A stretch of DNA of 64,000 nt from Symbiodinium natans (taxonomy: Eukaryota; Sar; Dinophyceae; Suessiales; Symbiodiniaceae). The notes below the pieces were generated by a model. It did no database searches, had not been told where the DNA came from, and was given only the letters and a program-made list of their open reading frames with translations. How positions within the stretch are numbered: position 1 is the first letter of the stretch; each line of letters opens with the position of its first letter. The stretch lies in assembly GCA_905221605.1 (NCBI GenBank), contig CAJNDS010001225.1, positions 608,069-672,068 of the forward strand. Direction: 5' to 3'. The position numbers and the translations under genes were made by a program. This document shows, piece by piece, positions 11,625-20,650 of the stretch.

Positions 11625-11629
11625 TAGGG
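11625..11629 (+). repeat. target-site duplication TAGGG, left copy
   Basis: TAGGG directly precedes the left LTR and is repeated directly after the right LTR (20422-20426). Five bases is a usual duplication length for LTR elements. The flank is itself a TTTAGGG array, so a chance match is possible. Confidence 0.7.
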
Positions 11630-11916
11630 TACGGGGGCAACCGAAAGGGAACAGGGAAAGAAGCCAACCCTCAACAGTCGCCTATATGGATTTCCCAGAT
11701 CGAACCAGAAACAAGAACACCCACCCCTAAGGGGACAGGATAAGGGAGAAGGGACGGGACTACTCCAACCCGTTAAACCCAACCCCAGGCGTACGTACCT
11801 TTTCAACAAAAGCTGACGGCTCTTGGCCATCTTGAGCCATAAAGGGTTTCCGGGTACGTTGACCCTTCCAACACCCAACACTAACTCCTTTCTACAATAC
11901 CAGTTGCAGCTCCGCA
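11630..11916 (-). repeat. 3' LTR (287 bp)
   Basis: A direct repeat of 20135-20421 with two mismatches. On the minus strand it begins TGCGGAGC and ends CCCCGTA, so the ends are TG..TA rather than TG..CA. An ORF of 142 codons starting at 12052 reads through it, probably by chance. Confidence 0.95.
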
Positions 11917-11928
11917 CTCCCCCTGTCC
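11917..11928 (-). other. polypurine tract
   Basis: On the minus strand GGACAGGGGGAG sits immediately before the 3' LTR, where LTR elements prime plus-strand DNA synthesis. Next to it a short inverted repeat TCCTAGG..CCTAGGA (about 11925-11942) is visible. Confidence 0.8.
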
Positions 11929-12285
11929 TAGGATTTCCTAGGACACATTGGAGGTGCAGATCTTTTGGCCAAAAACTGCCATTAAGGCAGCAGCCAGCTG
12001 CTTGAAATGCACAATATGGTTTTACGTCATCCAGGACGAAATTATAGCTCATTGGCTAACCCACTAACCACAGAGAATCTTTTTCACCATGATCCTCTTA
12101 TCATTGAAGACTCTTCGGCCTTCTTCACCACAAACCGTGGTCTTCGCTACGCGAAAAACTACTGACTTCTACTATCAGGGATTTCCATACCCTTAATAGT
12201 AACCACCACATTGTCAGCACATTGGCTGTTCCAGCGCACCTGTCTCCAGAAAGAGAAAAACCATCCCATCATCCATACCATCCAG

Positions 12286-15200
12286 TCACTTCTTTTTCCG
12301 ATGGTTTGCAATACTGAGGTGAAGTTGCAGCAGAATATACTCTAGGTCCGAAACTGTAAGAACAGGATCCTGCACGCACCTTTGAATTGAGGATACCAAT
12401 CCTTCTCTCTTTGCGTCCTCAATCGCTTGGCAAGATTGACCCAGCTCTGCATTCACAGTGGTAGACGCTGGTGCATCCACATCAGATGGACGATCCTTTT
12501 CCTCAGGACCTTGCACCATTACCACCTCTTCCTTTTTGGGACTCTGACTTTTCTCCTTCTTCTTCGTCTTTCCACCGACATTTGACTTTGTGCGCATTTT
12601 CGAGGCTTTTTCCCCTGCAGAAACCACCGCATTGGATGATGATCCACCCCTCTCAATGTTCGCCGGCATCTTCTTCGGCTTTGGAACCAGAAGAGTGTAA
12701 GGATCTTCGATAGCTGCAGCTTTCCTCTTCTTTTTGACCTTTTTCACCTCCTCCTCAACGGCAACCTCCGTCTCCGAAGTCTCAACCACCTCCTTTTCTG
12801 CAGGAATATCCTTGCTGGACTCCCTTTCTAGGGACCTCTTTTTTCCCCTTTTGGGATCTTTCTCTTCTCCCACGTTGGCACGCTCGAACCATATCCTCAG
12901 GTCATTGACCCATTCTTCCACCTCCGCGAGCGAAACGTCATACGACTTCACTACTTCGTGAAGTTCCAGCACGGACAACATACCAGTGGTCCACGAAACC
13001 CATTCTCTATCCATCTGGTCAGTATCTCCATTGAACTTCAGGAGTTTGAACAGTGGGTCCGCCTCTGCTCGAGCCAAATCTGGCGTGCCATTGGACAGAA
13101 ATGAAATCGCCTCCATCAACAGTTCCGTCATTTTGGTATCATCGTCATAAACCATAAAATCCTCCTCACCATCATCGAACTGTTCAGGAGAGATCTCCTT
13201 TTCTCCGCCTTTTGCACCAGAACTTCTCCTTGGACCATCCCTTGGGGGCGTCCTTGGAGACCTTGGCCTCTGTTCTTCCAGCGGATCACCATGCTCGAAG
13301 ACACACCTGTCACCATAACGACACTTCCCAGACTGAGCAAACTGGATGCACCTCACACCAGTTGCATCATGCGAGAACGCACACTCCTTTCCAGCGAAAC
13401 AGTCTCTCCCTGCCACATAGTATTTGCACCAATACGAATGCAGCACCACATCATCTTCTGAATGGATGAATTTGCAGTTTTCACCAAATTTGCAGCGATC
13501 TTTTCCCTTGCTGAACCAATAGCAGAAGCCTTTCTTCCTCTTCTCCAAGCGCTCTGCCTCGTACCGGTCCATAGGGCGATTCTGCTCTACATGAACATTG
13601 CCATGTACCTGAGAACTGCTCCCTTCACCCAAGGTGCTATCAGTATTTGATGCTTGGAGTACAGCTGGAAAACCTGGCCTTGGTCCTACCACCTTCATGA
13701 TTGGTTTTCCGCCAGCTCCTGAGCCATGCTGAGACGATCCAAAAACATTGAACATTTTCAGGAAGGCCTTTCTAGCGCCGATCTTCTGCACCCTTTTGAT
13801 TGGACGTTTCATTGCTCCAACCTTGCATCCAGATGCGTTCAAACGACACAACCTCCTATACCCAGCTCTATATCCCTTCTTCCAAAGAGCCATAAGAATT
13901 TTAGAGGCAGTAACATTCTCCACCTCTACCTTTTCCAACGGTCCCTCACTTCCCGGAACAAACCCATCCAACCCATCCATATCTGAAGACCTTTCCATCT
14001 TTTTTGACACCACTTCGTCGAGGTAGTCTTCCGAGATCCAGGGTAAGTTCCTCTTAGAGGAAGGATTGTCACCATTGTTTGGTCCTTCACCAGGATACCC
14101 TTTTGTGCTGTCAAAGATCTTACCAGTAGTGCGGTCCTGCGTAGAGAAATTGGAAGCAACGCGGGAGTACACTGACCACAAGAAAATCCTTGTGTCCGCC
14201 AGTCTTGATGACCCACTGGATGTCTCCTCTTCCGGAGAAACTTCTGGCGCTTTGCCATCCCTTCCAGTGTCACCAATTGTCTCACCTCCAGCATCTTCAA
14301 TGGGGATAAGGGATTCATTGTTCCCTTGATCAAGTACCGCAACCTCCGGTCCAAGAACTTCCAGCACCGCTGTCGAAGGATCCACTTCTTCATCAGCATC
14401 GTCGTCCATCCTTCTCCAGAGAACCTCCAATTGATCAGCGCAAGTCGCCGCCTGAAGGAACTCCATCAACTGGGCCCTCCCGCGCTGCCAGAGAAACTCC
14501 AAGAACATCACTGACCCTTGAGCTCCTAGGGTAAGGAAAGGATGAACCAATTTGGCTACCCTCGCCATAAGTTCAATGTGAACTTCCATGCCTGGACTGC
14601 GACTCCAATCATAGGCAATTGCCTCCATAGCAGTTCCAAACTTATCAGTATGTTTGAATTCCCCTTCCAGACCAGGAGATAGCAATGCACCCATCACCGA
14701 AAGAGGGTAATTTCCCACCGCCGGCAAGCACGGATTGTCATGGAACGAATGATGCAAATCACCATAATATCCTTGATCTCTCCTTTGAAAAAGGAGTGCT
14801 CCAGTCCCTAGCTGGGCATTCATTTCATCCACTTGAACCATTTCAGCACATATCCTCTGTGCCGTAGCCGCTATTGCTGGCCAGATGGTACGATCGGTCA
14901 GACCGCGACGCATAACCCAATCAGTTGTTGGCGACTGAATCAGCGTTCCTGGATCATACACCATAACCACCATCGCACCATCACCCATTGACTGATCAGC
15001 ATCGTCCTCCAGTGCCAGGTTCTCATCCTGTTCGCTTGCACCCTCGGATGACATGCTAATAACCAAATTTCGATCCATCTTATTGGACCCCTTCTGGCAG
15101 CCTCTTTGCCCCACAGGCAACTTGCCAACAGCAACCTTCCAATAAATCCGAGTCAGAAGACCTTTAACCAGCAATATTGCTCCCACCTTCTCCTTCTTTT

Positions 15201-15300
15201 TGGTCAGTCTCCTCGCCAGAAATTTGCACTGCTCCTTCCAGCGCCGTCTCCTGTCCAGCCACTTCTTGCCCAGGAAGAACTTGAGCGCTTTCAGATACAT
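12286..15300 (-). CDS. retroelement ORF3: triple CCCH zinc-finger protein
   Basis: 1004 codons. Three CCCH fingers lie at about residues 589-613, 619-642 and 647-670 (C-x7/8-C-x5-C-x3-H spacing). CCCH fingers bind RNA, so a nucleic-acid-binding, Gag-like role is inferred. An acidic/serine-rich stretch (about 330-370) precedes them. A long lysine/glutamate-rich low-complexity segment (about 800-930) follows. Pol motifs are absent. The first ATG at 15300 overlaps ORF2 by 137 bp in another frame; the ATG at 15078 (MDRNLVISMSSEG) avoids this overlap and looks the more natural start. It lies in the same frame as ORF1, with ORF2 between them in a different frame. Confidence 0.85.
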   Translation of the reverse strand: MYLKALKFFLGKKWLDRRRRWKEQCKFLARRLTKKKEKVGAILLVKGLLTRIYWKVAVGKLPVGQRGCQKGSNKMDRNLVISMSSEGASEQDENLALEDDADQSMGDGAMVVMVYDPGTLIQSPTTDWVMRRGLTDRTIWPAIAATAQRICAEMVQVDEMNAQLGTGALLFQRRDQGYYGDLHHSFHDNPCLPAVGNYPLSVMGALLSPGLEGEFKHTDKFGTAMEAIAYDWSRSPGMEVHIELMARVAKLVHPFLTLGAQGSVMFLEFLWQRGRAQLMEFLQAATCADQLEVLWRRMDDDADEEVDPSTAVLEVLGPEVAVLDQGNNESLIPIEDAGGETIGDTGRDGKAPEVSPEEETSSGSSRLADTRIFLWSVYSRVASNFSTQDRTTGKIFDSTKGYPGEGPNNGDNPSSKRNLPWISEDYLDEVVSKKMERSSDMDGLDGFVPGSEGPLEKVEVENVTASKILMALWKKGYRAGYRRLCRLNASGCKVGAMKRPIKRVQKIGARKAFLKMFNVFGSSQHGSGAGGKPIMKVVGPRPGFPAVLQASNTDSTLGEGSSSQVHGNVHVEQNRPMDRYEAERLEKRKKGFCYWFSKGKDRCKFGENCKFIHSEDDVVLHSYWCKYYVAGRDCFAGKECAFSHDATGVRCIQFAQSGKCRYGDRCVFEHGDPLEEQRPRSPRTPPRDGPRRSSGAKGGEKEISPEQFDDGEEDFMVYDDDTKMTELLMEAISFLSNGTPDLARAEADPLFKLLKFNGDTDQMDREWVSWTTGMLSVLELHEVVKSYDVSLAEVEEWVNDLRIWFERANVGEEKDPKRGKKRSLERESSKDIPAEKEVVETSETEVAVEEEVKKVKKKRKAAAIEDPYTLLVPKPKKMPANIERGGSSSNAVVSAGEKASKMRTKSNVGGKTKKKEKSQSPKKEEVVMVQGPEEKDRPSDVDAPASTTVNAELGQSCQAIEDAKREGLVSSIQRCVQDPVLTVSDLEYILLQLHLSIANHRKKK

Positions 15301-15841
15301 TCACCTGTCCAGCAACACCTTGCCCAGGTAAAACCTCATCCGTGGAGCCCTCCGCCAGCGAACCAACTATAACTGAGCCATCCCTTGCTCTTTTTTGAGA
15401 CTGTTCAGTTCGACGAGAAGGTTGTGGTAGCGAAAAAACTTGTGAAGTCACTTCTTGGCGGGTCTCCCCCCGCGACGCTTTGTCGCGCCCTTCGCCAAGG
15501 TGAACCGATTTTTTCTGCCCGTCATTGGGGCTTGAAGAACCACCCAGCGGAACATTGCCACGAATCGCAGTTCTCTGTGAATCCCTTTCTTGCAAAAAGA
15601 TTTCCCTCATGCGTTGCGCGGCATTGGTCTCCTCCTCGCTTGAATCGCTTGAGGAAGCGGCATAAGAGACCAAAGCCTCCGCCTGTTCATCATCATCCAC
15701 CACATCTGCCCACGCTCTGCTGAACCGATACGACAACCCACCACGAGGCTTCAGTTCCAGTGGCTTTGGCTTTTCCACCACTTCCGCCGGTTGCACTCGT
15801 CGTTGTGAACGAGAGCGTGGCACCTGTCGCACCTGTGTTTA
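15164..15841 (-). CDS. retroelement ORF2: small serine/glutamine-rich protein
   Basis: Open from just after a TAA at about 15842, with no ATG at its start (first usable codon GTG at 15832). It overlaps the end of ORF1 by about 90 bp in the -1 frame and the start of ORF3 by 137 bp. This suggests expression by frameshifting, splicing or re-initiation. Two copies of a VLPGQ(G/E)VAGQ repeat near the C terminus lie in its frame, showing that this frame is the coding one there. No canonical X-XXY-YYZ slippery heptamer was seen in the overlap. Function unknown. Confidence 0.6.
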
Positions 15842-18800
15842 TCCAGCAAGGGCCTTCCCCTTCTTACAGGGTTTGATCTTGACCGATACTTTGTTGTTGG
15901 CGGGTTCACCGGCGGCATTCCAACTCCCACCAACTGCAGCTTCTGTACGCACAGCGGAGACCTCTGCGCAAGCGTCCAAGCATCACGGCACCTGACCTTA
16001 TCAAAAAGCTCCCGATAGGAGCCTCTCGGCATTATTTTTGCACCGGAGCCTTCAGCTTCACGCACCTGAGTGAGGGTTCGCACCGCCTCTCTTCCAGTTC
16101 CCTTGCTCCCAGAAGATTGTTGTACCCGTACAGATGCATCGGAAGGAACTGCTTTTTCCGGTCCTCCCGGACGATATCGGACACCACCAACCAATTGCAG
16201 AATTTTGCATGCTGTCACTTTGTTGATCCCTTTGTCAACCAAATCTTCCACAAAGATGAACTCTTGCAAGTCCGACACGTTGGTCACACCAAGTGTAATC
16301 ATCACCTCACTTACATGAGGGGTATACACCCAAAGGTGTTCGTTGCGAGCCATCCAATTTTCAATTGGCTCCTCTGGATTTTGAAGCCGAGTACCAGTGG
16401 ACTGCGCCACCGAATTCTTTTGTTCATCATCTTCTGCTTCATCCAGGATACCCTTTTCACCTTCTTTTTGTGACACATTGGTCATTTGCAGCGCTTTTGG
16501 TGCCGAGGATGATGAAGATTCAGCTCCCCCACTCGCAGGTGGCTGAAAAGTGCTCCTGTCCGAAATCTCCCATCCTCTCTCTTTTTCAAACCGGACCTGA
16601 TTGGCCACATGTACCAAGTGTTTCAGGTGCGTCAGCCGCTCATCTGACATCTCGTCGTGGGAGTACTTGCAGAAATTTGACCCTTTCCGGCAACGTCCTC
16701 TGATGTAATAATCGAAACAGCAATGGTGGAACCCCGCGTCCCTTAGTGCCTTCCTGGAAGCATTGTCCCAAGATTTGCCGGGCTCCCAAGTCCCTTCCAA
16801 TGCTATGTCATCGTTGTGAAGATACCTGCATGTAGTCCCATATTTACAACCACCTTGATTGTAATACAGACACAGCCGACCTTTTGGCTCACCCGACGTA
16901 GGTTCACCCTTTGATGCACCTTTACCAAAGTTGTACTTGGCCCGGAAGGCTAAATCCTCCCGCTCCTGCTGTGCCTCATCCACTGCGCCTTCCTCTGTGG
17001 GAGGGTCACCGATGTTCCCATCCTCATCTCCAGCTTCTTGGCTGTTCTTTGGCTCAGTTGATCCTCCTTCTGGCCAACCTTCACCATAACGACGATGCTC
17101 ATAGGGACACCCATCACCATTGCGACACCTTCCCCGATTGAAGAACTTGCACAGCTTGCTGTATCCAGGTGACACAGTCTGTGGAGTCATGTGAGCCTTT
17201 TTGTACTGGTCAGGATCCATGTAGGCTTCCATTGGCTTGTTCTCCCTTTTACTCATGGATTGTACTGCACCATCAAGCTCCTGCAAAAATCGCTTGGTGT
17301 CCAACCAAAGCGCGTTCCAAAGTTCATCTTCCCCTTGACTCAGCACCATTGCCACCGCTTCACCCACAACTGGTCGAGTAAATCTCCTTTTTCTGCATGC
17401 CAGTTCGAAGAGCGCGTTGTGGTACTGTTTTCGGGGAAAAGTGGATATCTTTCCCAAACCTGTGCTTTCCGTACCATCAGGTTCCCAACCATCACTTTGC
17501 AAGATGCCATACGCGCGCCGAGCTTCCGCATTCAGGAATGATTGATCTGCAACACACTCCTGCAGATATTCCATTGGGCGACCCAACAGCATCCCAGTGA
17601 TTTTGCCAACATAGGCCTCATCTTCGTTTCCATTCTCAAGAAGAGCTTTATAGATCTTTTCTCCATAAAGTTGCCTTTCCTCTTGTTCTTCTGAGGATAA
17701 CTCTTGATCAGCAACCCTTCCATCGGATTGCTCTTCCTCCCGTTTCCAGTCCCATTGACTGCCGGAATCTTGGTACCATTGACCAGCATACCATGAATCT
17801 GTCCACCACGTACTCCAGCCGCTGGGTTTCCATTTACGCAGCGTCGAAGAAGAGTCCTCCTCGTCCTCTTCCAAAACCAGAAAGGTGTCCAAGATTATGG
17901 TACCATCATCTTCCACTCGCTTCACTGTTCCATTGACAGTATCACCAAATTTGAACTGATGTGCGTTGTTCCCTTCTGCAGGAATCAATACATTCACATC
18001 ACCATGGTCCAAAAAGGCTCCATACCCATTGATGCAGCGCACTAGACCCATGATCTCATCTCCCTCTTGGTAGCAATGTTCCCCAGGTGATTCCAAGGCT
18101 CCCGCTCGGGGCACTTTCTTTGCATGCTCTTCAGAAACCATCTCTGTATCATCGGCTCCTGGCGCATCCTTTGTCTTCACCTTTGGGTCACACTGCTCGT
18201 CCGGCTCCTGCACGAGTCCCACAAGATCATCCATCTTGTGCTCCAGGGGCTCAGGACCTTCCTTTTTTCCAGCCAATGGCCTTGCCTCATCTGCTGCAGT
18301 TCGCTCGGTGTCGACTTCCGGCGAGCTTCCAGACGGCAATACTTCTCCCTTCATGGGAGTGGACCCATCATTGGAGTCTTTTGTCATGCCTTCTGCAGCA
18401 GGCAAATTTTCTTCCACTGCAGGGCTATTGAATTGCTCATCCACGGCAGGTACATTTTCTTCCACCGCAGGCTCCTTTGGTTCCATGGTTTCCAAAGGAG
18501 AATTGCCACCATCATTGACCACAGCTGCCTCATCGGCTCCGGTGTAGCCCTTGCCATTTCGTTCCTCGCAGCTAACTTCAGGTTGCACCAGTGCGTCCAC
18601 CTGTGAACCTCCGTCATCAGCTGCTGCGGAGACCTGCGCCCCATTGTTGCAGTCGCCCGTGGAACGTGACACCATATGCGCCTCAACCCGTGCTTCCTTC
18701 GCACTCCAGGTACTATCTGGCACATTGACCCGCGCATCATTGGCGCTCCAGGCCTCATCTTTCAGATCTTCCGTGTCTCCAGCTATTCCAGAAGCTTCTT

Positions 18801-20067
18801 TTTCCCCTTGAATGGCAGGATTCTTGGCACCAAACGAAGAGACCTCCTCAGTCGTAACACACAACTTTTTCCCTCCGTCTTCCAAATCTCCAGGACCACC
18901 TTCCTGAACGACAGGTACCACATCCACCACTCGCTCTTCTGCAGCCGACACAGTTCCGATCTCCACATTGGGCATTTTTTCTTCTGGACCCACCGATTCC
19001 ACCGCTGCCACACCCTCAGAAAGCGCTTCCATTTCTTCCCGATCCAGATGTTGAGCTCCAGCGATGTCTGCTCGGTTTCCAGGAATCCCCTCCTCATCAG
19101 GAGAACCCGAGGTCGGGGCGTCACCACCAGCCCTAAGACCGCTATCCCTGATAGTAGAGGAAAAATCTTTTTCACCTACACTATTTACACTACCCTGGAA
19201 TGCCCTCGTAGACTCAGGCGTCGGAGTAGAGGATGAAGAACCCAGTGCAGCCTCCATTTCCAGCTCATTGCCCGAAGGAGACCCAACCACCTCGTCACTC
19301 TTCATCTTTTCACCTACAACCGGCAACGTCCACTTGCTTTCCTGCGTATCCAGGCAGTAGTAATATTGTCTCCCATCTTCGTGGAAGTGCCATTCCCACG
19401 TTGTCCCATCGCACGCTTTGATCAGATGCTCATCTTTCCGAAAACCATCCCTTTCAGAGACTTGACGCATCTCATCCTCTTCTTCTGACAACTGGCGCAA
19501 CCTTTCAGCCTCCATCTGTAAGATCTCCTCCTCCCCCACGGCGTATTCAGCAGTTGGTGCAGCTTCAAAGCTGTCCGCATCCTTCTGTTCGTAACCGCTT
19601 CCACCACCCAGAGAACTCGCCGAGGGATCCCCTTTAATCTTGTTCAGAGGCCTCCTGGCAGCTTGCAGCACCTCTCCAATCAGATCGGTCTGAGACCCTT
19701 GGTCTACCATTCGGCCCGAAGTCGAAGTCGACGGCTGATACCCATGTTTTTTCAACACGCGTAAAACAGTCACCTCCATTTCACGGTCTATACCACCAGT
19801 CGCGTCCCAGTTCCTTTTTTCACCAGGCTTTGGCGATACAGAAACAGCACGTCCTTCCGCTTCAGCATTGCTAACCATATCCACATTGGGATTCATACCC
19901 ACATTGGGGTCTTCTGCAACCAAGGCTTCTTCCAGATGTTCTTCAGCGCCAGGCATCACCTCTTCCAGCACCGCCCTTTCACCCAGAGACTCAGCTGCAC
20001 CATTTCCAGCTCCACCATTCTGTCCACCATCCGAGGAAGGTTGGAGCCATCGCTTGGGAGAAGGCAT
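15751..20067 (-). CDS. retroelement ORF1: WW + S1-like + triple CCCH zinc-finger protein
   Basis: 1438 codons starting 54 bp after the primer-binding site. A WW domain lies at about residues 222-249 (WHFHEDGRQYYYCLDTQ with the second tryptophan in SKWTLP). A long acidic disordered region follows. An S1-like RNA-binding domain sits at about 668-730 (GLVRCINGYGAFLDHGDVN). Three CCCH fingers are at about 971-991, 1063-1084 and 1114-1137. A SAM-like helical segment is at about 1244-1291. The C terminus has a CxxC..H..C cluster (CDRCHALVHNDEC). By position it takes the place of Gag. The domain mix suggests RNA packaging or recruitment of host RNA-processing factors; this is inference. Pol domains are absent. 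Confidence 0.88.
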   Translation of the reverse strand: MPSPKRWLQPSSDGGQNGGAGNGAAESLGERAVLEEVMPGAEEHLEEALVAEDPNVGMNPNVDMVSNAEAEGRAVSVSPKPGEKRNWDATGGIDREMEVTVLRVLKKHGYQPSTSTSGRMVDQGSQTDLIGEVLQAARRPLNKIKGDPSASSLGGGSGYEQKDADSFEAAPTAEYAVGEEEILQMEAERLRQLSEEEDEMRQVSERDGFRKDEHLIKACDGTTWEWHFHEDGRQYYYCLDTQESKWTLPVVGEKMKSDEVVGSPSGNELEMEAALGSSSSTPTPESTRAFQGSVNSVGEKDFSSTIRDSGLRAGGDAPTSGSPDEEGIPGNRADIAGAQHLDREEMEALSEGVAAVESVGPEEKMPNVEIGTVSAAEERVVDVVPVVQEGGPGDLEDGGKKLCVTTEEVSSFGAKNPAIQGEKEASGIAGDTEDLKDEAWSANDARVNVPDSTWSAKEARVEAHMVSRSTGDCNNGAQVSAAADDGGSQVDALVQPEVSCEERNGKGYTGADEAAVVNDGGNSPLETMEPKEPAVEENVPAVDEQFNSPAVEENLPAAEGMTKDSNDGSTPMKGEVLPSGSSPEVDTERTAADEARPLAGKKEGPEPLEHKMDDLVGLVQEPDEQCDPKVKTKDAPGADDTEMVSEEHAKKVPRAGALESPGEHCYQEGDEIMGLVRCINGYGAFLDHGDVNVLIPAEGNNAHQFKFGDTVNGTVKRVEDDGTIILDTFLVLEEDEEDSSSTLRKWKPSGWSTWWTDSWYAGQWYQDSGSQWDWKREEEQSDGRVADQELSSEEQEERQLYGEKIYKALLENGNEDEAYVGKITGMLLGRPMEYLQECVADQSFLNAEARRAYGILQSDGWEPDGTESTGLGKISTFPRKQYHNALFELACRKRRFTRPVVGEAVAMVLSQGEDELWNALWLDTKRFLQELDGAVQSMSKRENKPMEAYMDPDQYKKAHMTPQTVSPGYSKLCKFFNRGRCRNGDGCPYEHRRYGEGWPEGGSTEPKNSQEAGDEDGNIGDPPTEEGAVDEAQQEREDLAFRAKYNFGKGASKGEPTSGEPKGRLCLYYNQGGCKYGTTCRYLHNDDIALEGTWEPGKSWDNASRKALRDAGFHHCCFDYYIRGRCRKGSNFCKYSHDEMSDERLTHLKHLVHVANQVRFEKERGWEISDRSTFQPPASGGAESSSSSAPKALQMTNVSQKEGEKGILDEAEDDEQKNSVAQSTGTRLQNPEEPIENWMARNEHLWVYTPHVSEVMITLGVTNVSDLQEFIFVEDLVDKGINKVTACKILQLVGGVRYRPGGPEKAVPSDASVRVQQSSGSKGTGREAVRTLTQVREAEGSGAKIMPRGSYRELFDKVRCRDAWTLAQRSPLCVQKLQLVGVGMPPVNPPTTKYRSRSNPVRRGRPLLDKHRCDRCHALVHNDECNRRKWWKSQSHWN

Positions 20068-20120
20068 TGCTTCTTGATCCCAAAGATCTTAAGAGAACAC
20101 TCAACCGCAGGGAACCTAAT

Positions 20121-20134
20121 TTGGGCTCATAACC
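20121..20134 (-). other. primer-binding site, initiator tRNA-Met anticodon-arm type
   Basis: Directly after the 5' LTR the minus strand reads GGTTATGAGCCCAA. Its complement contains GGGCTCATAACC, the anticodon stem-loop (CAT) sequence of initiator tRNA-Met as known from yeast. Drosophila copia primes in the same way with a cleaved tRNA-iMet half. The usual plant site TGGTATCAGAGC is not used. The host tRNA sequence was not available to compare. Confidence 0.8.
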
Positions 20135-20421
20135 TACGGGGGCAACCGAAAGGGAACAGGGAAAGAAACCAACCCTCAACAGTCGCCTATATGGATTTCC
20201 CAGATCGAACCAGAAACAAGAACACCCACCCCTAAGGGGACAGGATAAGGGAGAAGGGACGGGACTACTCTAACCCGTTAAACCCAACCCCAGGCGTACG
20301 TACCTTTTCAACAAAAGCTGACGGCTCTTGGCCATCTTGAGCCATAAAGGGTTTCCGGGTACGTTGACCCTTCCAACACCCAACACTAACTCCTTTCTAC
20401 AATACCAGTTGCAGCTCCGCA
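20135..20421 (-). repeat. 5' LTR (287 bp)
   Basis: Pairs with 11630-11916, with two differences, both consistent with transitions. Transcription would start inside it on the minus strand; a CCATATAGG stretch lies within, but no promoter can be fixed. Confidence 0.95.
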
Positions 20422-20650
20422 TAGGGTTTAGGGTTTAGGGTTTAGGGTTTAGGGTTTAGGGTTTAGGGTTTAGGGTTTAGGGTTTAGGGTTTAGGGTTTA
20501 GGGTCGGGGTTTAGGGTTTAGGGTTTAGGGTTTAGGGTTTAGGGTTTAGGGTTTAGGGTTTAGGGTTTAGGGTTTAGGGTTTAGGGTTTAGAGTTTAGGG
20601 TTTAGGGTTTAGGGTTTAGGGTTTAGGGTTTAGGGTTTAGGGTTTAGGGT
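20422..20650 (+). repeat. TTTAGGG array receiving the retrotransposon
   Basis: The continuation of the array interrupted at 11629. Its first five bases TAGGG form the right target-site duplication. Past the array, CTTCGGAGGCCTGGCAAGT at about 20654 resembles TTTCGGAGGCCTGGCAAGT at about 11391 left of the element, so a short flanking duplication also exists. Confidence 0.9.

Larger units (their letters stand above)
11630..20421 (-). mobile_element. complete LTR retrotransposon without visible pol, inserted in a telomeric array
   Basis: An 8792-bp element read on the minus strand: 5' LTR, primer-binding site, three ORFs, polypurine tract, 3' LTR. The LTRs differ at only 2 of 287 positions, so insertion was recent. 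The primer site is of the Drosophila copia type, complementary to the anticodon arm of initiator tRNA-Met. The ORFs carry CCCH zinc fingers, a WW domain and an S1-like domain. I see no protease DTGA/DSGA, no reverse transcriptase YxDD box and no integrase HHCC or DDE pattern. It is therefore probably non-autonomous but protein-coding, relying on a relative for pol. Confidence 0.9.

Noticed and set aside
11624-12052. 142-codon ORF through the 3' LTR as an env-like gene
   Set aside because: No signal peptide, membrane segment or domain is evident, and the half within the LTR is constrained by LTR identity, so chance is the simplest reading.
12734-12961. Ser/Thr-rich plus-strand ORFs inside the retroelement
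   Set aside because: Antisense shadows of the lysine/glutamate-rich part of ORF3; the other plus-strand ORFs between 12.4 and 20.2 kb are likewise shadows.
12286-15300. Reverse transcriptase motif in VYDDD of ORF3
   Set aside because: The surrounding residues lack the hydrophobic YxDD context and the other RT blocks, and the segment lies in an acidic linker.
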